Below are positions 15,701-22,123 of a stretch of DNA of 33,991 nucleotides, in pieces. The position numbers were made by a program, and so were the translations under genes. Origin of the DNA: DATDMG01 sp036518955 (lineage in GTDB: Bacteria > Actinomycetota > Actinomycetes > Actinomycetales > Kineosporiaceae). Where the stretch lies: positions 1 through 33,991 of the forward strand of contig DATDMG010000422.1 of assembly GCA_036518955.1 (NCBI GenBank), in the 5' to 3' direction. The notes beneath the pieces are model-generated. The model saw only the letters and a list, made by a program, of their open reading frames with translations. It was not told the origin of the DNA and ran no database searches. How positions within the stretch are numbered: the stretch's first letter is position 1; every line of letters begins with the position of its first letter.

Positions 15701-16180
15701 ATGCCTTCGCCCAGCACACCGTCACCCGACCGACCACCGGATCAAGCCGGCACCCCGGGCCTCCCGTCGTCGGACACCACCCAGCTCCACGGCATCGTCG
15801 TGCCCGACCTCGACGCCTGGCCCTGCGGCGACCTCTCCCGCGAGCATCGTGCCGCGATCGACGCGCTTCCCGCAGGGTCCGCCCTCCTCGTCGTCCACCG
15901 TGGCCCGCAGGCCGGGGCGCGGTTCCTGCTCAACACGCCGGCGACGAGCGCGGGCCGGCACCCGCAGCGGGACATCTTCCTGGACGACGCCACCGTGTCC
16001 CGCAAGCACGCGGTCTTCGTGCAGCGCGCGGGCGGGTTCGCCGTCCAGGACGAGGGCAGCCTGAACGGTACCTACGTCAACGGGGTGAGCGTGTCCGAGG
16101 CGCAGTTGCGCGCCGGTGACGAGATCCGGATCGGCAAGTTCCGGCTGACGTTCCACCCGAGCCCGCGCGGCGCGGGGTAG
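15701..16180 (+). CDS. GarA/OdhI-like FHA-domain regulator
   Basis: 159 aa. The segment LPAGSALLVVHRGPQAGARF and the FHA domain (about 58-152: SAGRHPQRDIFLDDATVSRKH, then GSLNGTYVNGV and GDEIRIGKFRLTF) match mycobacterial GarA and corynebacterial OdhI closely. The phosphothreonine-binding residues are present (Arg87, Ser100, Asn122). GarA/OdhI binds and inhibits 2-oxoglutarate dehydrogenase and related enzymes until PknG/PknB phosphorylates its N-terminal ETTS motif. Here that region reads SSDTTQLHG (Thr26-Thr27), keeping the Thr pair but not ETTSVF, and the N-terminus is Pro-rich. It may be a second GarA-type protein with different partners. ATG at 15701 has GGAAGG 8 nt upstream; the GTG at 15692 is inside that ribosome-binding site. 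Confidence 0.85.
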   Translation: MPSPSTPSPDRPPDQAGTPGLPSSDTTQLHGIVVPDLDAWPCGDLSREHRAAIDALPAGSALLVVHRGPQAGARFLLNTPATSAGRHPQRDIFLDDATVSRKHAVFVQRAGGFAVQDEGSLNGTYVNGVSVSEAQLRAGDEIRIGKFRLTFHPSPRGAG

Positions 16181-16191
16181 CCGCGACCGCC

Positions 16192-16221
16192 GTCCCGGCC
16201 CGCGGCTCCGCGGGCCGGGAC
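16192..16221 (+). terminator. Intrinsic terminator after the FHA gene
   Basis: GTCCCGGCCCGCGG (16192-16205) and CCGCGGGCCGGGAC (16208-16221) form a perfect 14-bp stem, 11 bp after the stop codon. No T-tract follows, as usual at this GC content. Being symmetrical, it may work in both directions. Confidence 0.75.
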
Positions 16222-16768
16222 AGCCGCGCTCGGTCGGACCGGTGACGACGTGGTCGTGCCGTGTCACCCGGGACGTCGCCCGTGCGGACCGTGCCGCGGT
16301 TCCAGACGAACCCGTGGGTGGCGCCGTACTGGTCCACGAGGGAGCCCCACCACGACGTCGAAGCGGTTGACGCCCGGCGCTCGGGTGTTCCTGCCGTTCC
16401 CGGCGCGAGATGACTGCTGAGTGCCGTGTGATCACGAAGGGCGCGGTGGCCTTGACAACGGCTTGGCGATCTTCGCCAGGCCGTGACGGGTGACCCGGCT
16501 GAGGAGGAAAGCTGCCGCCGCGAGAAACCTCTGGATGGGGTGCTACGTAGCAGGCAGATGGCCGGGGATCGACCCGGCGAAGACCACCGCCAGACACAAC
16601 TGGCGAGTCGAGGGTGATCGGGGCCGTAACCAACCATGACCAGAGCCGTTCAAACTCGGTGGGGCCGTCTGCGCGGCCTCTGGGTTCCGGCCACTCCCGG
16701 GCCAGGCGCCCGCGTCGTCCAGCGGCGTCGGTGCGTGTGCTCCGGGAGAGGTCCCGCGGCGTGGGAAG
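16222..16768. other. 547-bp region with no intact gene
   Basis: It lies between the FHA terminator and the sigma-factor gene. It holds the HAF-repeat relic described separately and a perfect 10-bp palindrome GCTACGTAGC (16541-16550). The promoter of the sigma gene must lie at its right end, but I cannot identify convincing -35/-10 elements. Confidence 0.6.
16255..16400 (-). pseudogene. Frameshifted fragment of an HAF-repeat extracellular protein
   Basis: Reading leftward, one frame gives NTRAPGVNRFDVVVG (about 16388-16344). The next frame continues SLVDQYGATHGFVWNRGTVR and then TGDVPGD (about 16345-16260). Joined, this is the unit of the HAF extracellular-repeat family (GxxHGFVW, G-T/F-T, DVPG). 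The two frames meet in a run of four G (GGTGGGGCTCC on the minus strand, near 16344); removing one G restores the reading. No start and no further repeat units are nearby, so this is a relic with a homopolymer frameshift or, less likely, a sequencing error in a very short fragment. Confidence 0.4.
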
Positions 16769-17395
16769 ATGGGGGCAGCAGCCATCGCGAGGACGCACTC
16801 ACCTGGGCTCGACCGTTCCGTCCGGCGGGACGACGACGAGCAGGGTCCGAGCGACGCGGAGCTGGTCGCACGCTGTGCGAGCGATCCGGAGGCGTTCGGC
16901 CTGCTGTACGACCGGCACTGCGACCGGATCTACCGCTACGTCAACGCCCGACTGCGCGACCGTACGATCGCGGAGGACGTCACGGCGGAAGTCTTCTTCA
17001 AGGCGTTGAAGGGCCTCGGCAGCTACCGGCCGGAGGTCGGGGAGTTCTCGGCGTGGCTGTACCGGATCGCCGGCAATGCGGTGATCGACCATATTCGGTC
17101 TCGCAAGGTCACCGTGAGTCTGGACGAGCAGATGGATCGCAGCGACCGGTCGTTGCCGGTGGAACAGCAGGTGATCGACCGGGTGGAGGTGGCGCAGGTG
17201 TGGCGTGCGATCGGTGAACTGACGGACGCCCAGCGCACCGCCGTCCTGCTGCGCCTCGAACGGGACCTGCCGATCGCGGAGATCGCGGGCAGGATGAACC
17301 GCACCGAGGGCGCGGTGAAGCTGCTCCTGCACCGCGGCATGTCGGCGGTTCGGGCGAAGCTGGCTGAGCTCGAAGTGGGGAGGGGGCGCAGGTGA
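16769..17395 (+). CDS. ECF-type RNA polymerase sigma factor
   Basis: 208 aa. Region 2 is at about 28-97 (ELVARCASDPEAFGLLYDRH, IAEDVTAEVFFKALKGL, EFSAWLYRIAGNAVIDHIRS). A short acidic linker follows, then region 4 at about 140-195 (LTDAQRTAVLLRLERDLPIAEIA, RTEGAVKLLLHRGMSAVRAKL). Regions 1 and 3 are absent, as in all ECF sigma factors. Its stop overlaps the next gene's GTG by four bases (GTGA at 17392-17395), the usual translational coupling of sigma and anti-sigma. The start is uncertain: ATG at 16769 gives a ~25-residue leader before homology and lacks a good ribosome-binding site. Target promoters are not visible in the window. Confidence 0.9.
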   Translation: MGAAAIARTHSPGLDRSVRRDDDEQGPSDAELVARCASDPEAFGLLYDRHCDRIYRYVNARLRDRTIAEDVTAEVFFKALKGLGSYRPEVGEFSAWLYRIAGNAVIDHIRSRKVTVSLDEQMDRSDRSLPVEQQVIDRVEVAQVWRAIGELTDAQRTAVLLRLERDLPIAEIAGRMNRTEGAVKLLLHRGMSAVRAKLAELEVGRGRR

Positions 17396-19644
17396 ACGAC
17401 GACCCGATCCTTGACCCGGAGCTCTCCGGGACGGCTGGTCGAGTCCGGACCGTGCTTCACTCGGGTGGCATCCGCCCGGAGTTCTCGGAGTGGTTGCGGG
17501 CCAGGCTGGTGGCGGAAGCCGCGGAGCGGGTCGCGGCGTCCGCGTCGCCCGTGCGTCCGCACCTGGTCCCGGTCCCCGACCTCGAACCGGACCAGGTGCC
17601 GACTCCGGTCCCGACGCCGGTGGGACGCCCTGAGCCGGGTCCGGTCGTGCCGCTGCAGCGGCGCGGTCGCGGGCGGCGGGTCGCCGCCTGGGCCGCCACG
17701 GCCACGACCGCGGCGGCCGCGACCGCCGCGGTCGTCGTAGGCCTGGTGCCCTCGCTGCTCCAGCCCGGATCGGTGCTGGTCACAGCGTCGAGCACGCTCA
17801 CCGGTGCCGTCTCCGCGGACACCAACGCGCCGATCCGCCTCACCTTCGACCAGGCCCTCGACCACGCCTCCGCCGTGGCCGCGCTGCGGCTGTCGCCGGC
17901 GACCGCCGTCCGCACGGCGTGGGAGGGCGACACCCTGTTGGTCCAGCCCGTGCACGGGCTGGCGGCGAACTCCGCGTACGTGCTCACGGTCGACGCCCGG
18001 ACCGCTCGGACCGCGCAGGGCGCGCCGCTCGCGGCAGACCTCCAGCTCGCGTTCGGCACCGCGGCCGGCTCGGACGGCGTGACGGCGGCCGCCGGTGAGC
18101 CCGCGAGCCTGCCGCGGACCGTGATGACGTCCGCCTCCGACGGATCCGAGGCGGTGGTCACCCGGTCGGATTCGTTGCTGGTCACCGGCGCCCGGACGGC
18201 GGCTGGCAGCTCGCTGGTGCGGATGCAGGAGAAGGGTGATACCCAGCGCACCCTGGGCTCGGCGACTGACAGCATCTGTGTCTCCCGCAGCGGCCGGTCA
18301 GTGGCCTACCTCGGCCGGACGGCGAAGGGCCCCGGCATCGTGTTCGCGAACTCCGAGGGCACCGCGATCCGGACGATCGAGGCGAGCGTCGACCCCGGGT
18401 CCCCCCTCGGTTGGATCGACGACGACGAGGTCACCTTCGTCTCCGGCGGAAAGATCACCGCGGCGAACCGGCAGGGTCACCAGCGGGTGCTGTCGTCCCA
18501 GCCGGTGGACGCAGCAAGGCAGACCGCCGTCGTCGCCCCTGGGGCCCGCTATGTGTACCTGGGGAACTCCAACGGCACCGGTCGCCTGATCGACCTGGTG
18601 GCCGGCTCGTGGCAGCCGCTGAACGGGCTCGTCGCCGCGCCGGCGTTCACCTCGGACGGTGCGGGGATGGTCTGGGTCGACCGCAGCGGCTCGTCGTACC
18701 GGGTGCACCACGGGCCGTCGAACGGTGGCGCCGCCACCTCCGCCGTCCTGCCGGTGTCCTCCACCGACCGGATCAGCGACCTGGCGATCTCGCCGGACGG
18801 GACGAGGTTCGTGTACTCCGTGAGCAACCTGGGGCGGGCCGAGCTGCGGCTGGCGGCGCTGCCCAGCGGAGTCACCCTCGCGGTGTCCGCCAAGGGCGTC
18901 GGCCAGTCGCCGAACTTCTCACCGACAGGGGCGTTCTTCACCGTTCTCGGTAGTTCTGCCGGTAGCCACCGGATTGAGATGGTGAAGATTCCGAAGGTCA
19001 TGGAGGTGGAATCGGCTGCCGCCAAGCTCGCCGCGGCCCGCGCCGTCGCGACGGCCTTCGCCCTGGCCCAGGTGGCCGGGGACGGCGGAGCCCAGGCGTG
19101 GCTGGCCAGGTCGGGTCTGAACCTGCCACAGGTACCGAGGGCGACCCGGGCGGCGCTGTTGTGGTCGGTCCCGGCGGACGATGGCACGGTCACTGTGCGT
19201 GTCCGGCTGACGGTAGACCCGCAGTCCCAGCCGGCCCGGCCCTACCCGCTGCAGGGCGAGGAGACGCTCACCGTCTCCCCGGCGGGCTCCGCGGCCAGCG
19301 GCTCCGGGGTGCTCCCCAAGGTGACGGCGGTGGAGGTGGGGCAGTTCGCCGCTGCGCCGGCCGGACCGCACGTGATCCGGGTCGTGGTGAACCCCGCGGG
19401 CGAGGTCGGCGTGACGTTCGACAGCGATCTGGAAGCTGCCAGCGTCAGTGCCGGGATCCGGTTGACCGGCACCAACGGCGCCGTCGTCGCCGCCACCGCG
19501 CGGTACGACGCGTCGACCCGGACGGCGTGGCTCAGCCCCAGCGCCGCGAAGGGCACGTTGGTGCGTATCGCGGTGGCCGGCGTCCGCGATATGCAAGGAA
19601 CCCCAACGGCATCGGGCCCGCTGGAGGCTCGCCTCCTCGGCTGA
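17392..19644 (+). CDS. Membrane protein with Ig-like and beta-propeller regions, probable sensor/anti-sigma factor
   Basis: 750 aa. About 100 N-terminal residues are cytoplasmic; SGGIRPEFSEWLRARLVAEA there resembles the helical start of actinobacterial anti-sigma proteins. One membrane span (about 101-126, Ala/Thr/Val-rich) follows. Outside are an SbsA/Big_5-like Ig domain (about 130-225; APIRLTFDQALDHASAVAAL, GLAANSAYVLTVDA, GAPLAADLQLAF), a TolB/WD40-like propeller region (about 240-540; GRSVAYLGRTAKG, ISPDGTRFVYSVSNLG, FSPTGAFFTVLG), an Ala-rich helical spacer, and a second Ig-like domain (about 655-750). Coupling to the ECF sigma gene makes a cognate anti-sigma/sensor role likely. No zinc-binding HxxxCxxC motif is seen in the cytoplasmic part, so it is not a ZAS-type anti-sigma factor. 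Confidence 0.75.
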   Translation: MNDDPILDPELSGTAGRVRTVLHSGGIRPEFSEWLRARLVAEAAERVAASASPVRPHLVPVPDLEPDQVPTPVPTPVGRPEPGPVVPLQRRGRGRRVAAWAATATTAAAATAAVVVGLVPSLLQPGSVLVTASSTLTGAVSADTNAPIRLTFDQALDHASAVAALRLSPATAVRTAWEGDTLLVQPVHGLAANSAYVLTVDARTARTAQGAPLAADLQLAFGTAAGSDGVTAAAGEPASLPRTVMTSASDGSEAVVTRSDSLLVTGARTAAGSSLVRMQEKGDTQRTLGSATDSICVSRSGRSVAYLGRTAKGPGIVFANSEGTAIRTIEASVDPGSPLGWIDDDEVTFVSGGKITAANRQGHQRVLSSQPVDAARQTAVVAPGARYVYLGNSNGTGRLIDLVAGSWQPLNGLVAAPAFTSDGAGMVWVDRSGSSYRVHHGPSNGGAATSAVLPVSSTDRISDLAISPDGTRFVYSVSNLGRAELRLAALPSGVTLAVSAKGVGQSPNFSPTGAFFTVLGSSAGSHRIEMVKIPKVMEVESAAAKLAAARAVATAFALAQVAGDGGAQAWLARSGLNLPQVPRATRAALLWSVPADDGTVTVRVRLTVDPQSQPARPYPLQGEETLTVSPAGSAASGSGVLPKVTAVEVGQFAAAPAGPHVIRVVVNPAGEVGVTFDSDLEAASVSAGIRLTGTNGAVVAATARYDASTRTAWLSPSAAKGTLVRIAVAGVRDMQGTPTASGPLEARLLG

Positions 19645-19672
19645 CGGCCGAAGGTCCTCGTTCGGCTTTCTC

Positions 19673-19697
19673 GAGACGGCCGGGCACCGGCCGTCTC
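19673..19697 (+). terminator. Intrinsic terminator after the sigma/sensor operon
   Basis: GAGACGGCCGG and CCGGCCGTCTC form a perfect 11-bp stem with a GCA loop, 28 bp after the stop codon. The following ~297 bp up to the alpha-galactosidase stop (19698-19994) show no gene. Confidence 0.8.
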
Positions 19698-19994
19698 GCC
19701 GGCCCCGGGGCCGCTCGTCACGGCTATGACGGGCGACCCCGGCGAGGCCGAGGCCGGGAGAAGGCCGCGATCGCCAAGGCCGCCGAGGACCCGGGTGAGT
19801 CAGCCCCGGGGCCAGGTAGGGCTGGCCCGCGGTGGCTGTCTCGCTGAGGGGGAGACGTGAGAAGGCGGCGGCCGGCAGATGCACAACCGCCCCCCAAGGC
19901 GGCTACGCTGCCATCGGCGCTATCAACCATCGGGGCGGCGCGCCTCCAGGTTGACGTCGCCGTGACGTCGGCTGCCACGACGCGGCCGCGTGGA

Positions 19995-21290
19995 TCACGA
20001 ATTCGGCACGCTGACTGTCAGCAGCAGGGCTCGGTGCGCGGGCACCGTAGTGCGGTAGTGCGAGGCATACGCGCCCAGATCCTGACCGGTCCACACATCG
20101 TGCACAACAGCCGATCCCTTCGTGTCGATATTCAGCCAGGGGATATCGATGTCGCCGTCGGCATCGGTACGGTTCAGCAGCAGGACTGCCTCCCGGTGGG
20201 CGGAGGTACCGTTCACCAGCTGCTTCGCGTACACTTGTAGACCGGCGTTTCTCTCGTCTGTGTACCTCAGGAAGCCCTGTTTTCCCAACGGGTCCTGATC
20301 GATTGCGATCACGTCCGGATTGGTCAGGATGGCCTTGATGTCTGGGCTCATGTTCGTGAGGTCGTTGCCGGCGAGCAGAGGAGCGCCGGAGATTGCCCAT
20401 AGCGACATGTGGGTTCGACTATCCTCGGCGGAGAGGCCTGTCGCTCCGACGACGAGCATGTCGGGGTCGTTGTAGTGTCCGGGTGACTGGGCGTCAGGAT
20501 GTTGGGCCGAGTCGAAAGTTCGCAGCACATCGTTCATGGTCGGCGCCAGCTTTCCGTTGTTCCAGACGGCCAGGTCGTCGCTGGTCCGCCACATGGTGGA
20601 GATTCCGGGCGCCCACGCCCAGGGGCTCTGCCTGCCCCAGTTGCAGATCGAGAGCACCATGGGATGGCCGGTCGCTGCAGCAGCCTTGGAGACCGACTCG
20701 CTGACTGCCGTGTAGGCGGTCTTCGGATCGAGATTCTCGGCGTCACCACCGCACCAGTCCACCTTGACGAAGTCGAAACCCCACTTGGCGAACTGCAGGA
20801 AATCCTGGTCGTAGTGGCCCTCGCTCCCCGAGCCCGGGGCCTTCGGTCGACTGGTCGGGAAATAGTACCCACACCCGTCCTTCCCGGCATCAGTGTAGAT
20901 GCCGGCCTTCAAACCCAGGCTGTGGATGTAGGACGCTACGGATTGCATCCCGCTAGGCCAATCATGGGAGTCCACCGTAATGTTGCCGCCCGCATCCCTG
21001 GTTCCCTGCCACCAGCCCTCGTCGATGTTCACGTACTGATACCCGGCGCCCTTCAACCCGCTCGAAACCAGGGCGGCGGCCTCTCGCCGGATCGTGGCCT
21101 CGTCAACGCTCGCTGCGACAGCATTCCAGGACGCCCAGCCCATCGGTGGTGCCGTCACGACAGTGTTCGGGGCGGCACTGGAATGGTCGGGGCCGATCGC
21201 CAGCAGACCGCCGATCAGCGCTGCCGACAGAGCCACCGGCAGGACGGCCGATATGCGGTGCTCGCCATGGCGACGTCTCGGGATTAACAT
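19995..21290 (-). CDS. Secreted GH27 alpha-galactosidase
   Basis: 431 aa from ATG at 21290. The signal peptide is basic MLIPRRRHGEHR, then ISAVLPVALSAALIGGLLAI, with likely cleavage after DHSSA. GH27 hallmarks follow: PPMGWASWNA, YQYVNIDEGWW, the nucleophile Asp in FDFVKVDWCGGD, SICNWGRQSPWAWAP, the acid/base Asp in WRTSDDLAVW, and PGHYNDPDMLVVG. The C-terminal ~80 residues form the usual beta domain; no carbohydrate-binding module is attached. It would release terminal alpha-galactose from oligosaccharides or galactomannan outside the cell. An AAAGG ribosome-binding site is upstream; in-frame GTG at 21302-21300 is the alternative start. GC is lower than in neighbours (two 60-base lines counted by hand: 63% and 60%, versus 77% for a line in the sigma-partner gene), suggesting recent transfer. 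Confidence 0.93.
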   Translation of the reverse strand: MLIPRRRHGEHRISAVLPVALSAALIGGLLAIGPDHSSAAPNTVVTAPPMGWASWNAVAASVDEATIRREAAALVSSGLKGAGYQYVNIDEGWWQGTRDAGGNITVDSHDWPSGMQSVASYIHSLGLKAGIYTDAGKDGCGYYFPTSRPKAPGSGSEGHYDQDFLQFAKWGFDFVKVDWCGGDAENLDPKTAYTAVSESVSKAAAATGHPMVLSICNWGRQSPWAWAPGISTMWRTSDDLAVWNNGKLAPTMNDVLRTFDSAQHPDAQSPGHYNDPDMLVVGATGLSAEDSRTHMSLWAISGAPLLAGNDLTNMSPDIKAILTNPDVIAIDQDPLGKQGFLRYTDERNAGLQVYAKQLVNGTSAHREAVLLLNRTDADGDIDIPWLNIDTKGSAVVHDVWTGQDLGAYASHYRTTVPAHRALLLTVSVPNS

Positions 21291-21507
21291 AGCGTTGAGC
21301 ACCTTTCGATCGGCCAATTGGAGAGGAAGTGGAAGGTGTTGCCGCATCACACCTGGGCCGTAGCCATTGAAGAGAATGGCGGCGGAGGGAGGGAGCCGGC
21401 AAGGGGCGAGGGCTGTCTCGGGTAAGAAGTGGCGGGAATCAGACTCGCAGCCCTGGTCTCAACCTTTCACTGGCGCGGTAGAAATGAATTCTGGGCGGCA
21501 TGCAGGC

Positions 21508-21760
21508 CTACTTCCTGCCTGCGGAAAGCCGACCGTCGAAGGTGATCTCGAAGGCATTCAAGGCGGCTTTCCACCGGTTCGTCCGCCGCTGCCGACCGCG
21601 CCCCGTCGGGAAGTGACCCACAGCCGGCCGATCGCCGGGTACTTCCGACCCCAATCGGACTCGGTGAACTCGACGAACCGCTCGAGGGCCTCTGCCTCGG
21701 ACGCCGCCGTGTAGACCGGCTTCAACGCCGCCGCGACCGCGGACCAGTCCTTCCTCGACG
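21508..21760 (-). pseudogene. Degenerate IS256-type (mutator) transposase fragment
   Basis: Reading leftward, one frame gives KDWSAVAAALKPVYTAASEA and then a WGRKYPAIGRLW segment (about 21760-21618), as in the late part of IS256-family transposases. A different frame then gives TNRWKAALNAFEITFDGRLS and a stop near 21508, the family's C-terminal end. The conserved stretch that normally lies between them (TTNAIES region) is missing, and the frames differ, so an internal deletion plus frameshift has killed it. No inverted repeats or target duplication could be recognised. It sits directly upstream of the low-GC alpha-galactosidase gene. Confidence 0.7.
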
Positions 21761-21798
21761 ATGGTGCGTTCCCGGCCGGGGATCAAGGGACGGCGATC

Positions 21799-22055
21799 GT
21801 GGCGGTGCCGATCTGGGTGCTGTGCTGGCCAGTGCGGGAGGGCTCGGACGGGGACGGCGGGTCGGCGCTGGTGACGGGGACGGCCGGTCGGCGCTGGTGG
21901 TCGAGGGCGCCGGGAAGATCAAATCTGGTGATCTGGTGGCGTTCTGCAAGGTCGTGGTGGTGGTGCCGGCCAAGGTGTGCAAGGGACGGGCGGGGAGGTT
22001 CGCCGGCCGGACGACCCGGACATACGTCAGCCCCCGGTCGAGGACCGGGGGCTGA
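21799..22055 (+). pseudogene. Unrecognised ORF broken by a 26-bp tandem duplication
   Basis: From GTG 21799 one frame reads MAVPIWVLCWPVREGSDGDG. Another, ending at 22055, reads LVVEGAGKIKSGDLVAFCK, then VVVVVPAKVCKGRAGRF. Between them a 26-bp sequence is present twice in tandem (21847-21872 and 21873-21898, one mismatch). Because 26 is not divisible by three, removing one copy joins the two frames into a single ~76-residue protein. The C-terminal coding end overlaps the left arm of the hairpin at 22024-22058. I do not recognise the family; proximity to a dead transposase hints at a mobile-element origin. Confidence 0.5.
21847..21898. repeat. Two tandem copies of a 26-bp sequence
   Basis: GACGGGGACGG..GTCGGCGCTGGT occurs twice head to tail with one mismatch (G/C at the 13th base). 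It shifts the frame of the surrounding ORF. Confidence 0.9.
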
Positions 22056-22058
22056 CGT
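22024..22058. terminator. Very strong hairpin terminator
   Basis: ACGTCAGCCCCCGGTC (22024-22039) and its exact complement (22043-22058) form a perfect 16-bp stem with a GAG loop. It lies about 65 bp downstream of the leftward exported-protein gene and at the 3' end of the broken rightward ORF, so it could serve both strands. Confidence 0.8.
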
Positions 22059-22123
22059 CAGGGGCCATACTGCTCCGTTGCTGCGCTGCTGCCCGCGTCG
22101 CTACGGGCTGGTACGGCCGCCGC

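Noticed and set aside
16541..16550. GCTACGTAGC palindrome as operator of the sigma operon
   Set aside because: More than 200 bp before the sigma start, a single short palindrome, and no promoter elements beside it.
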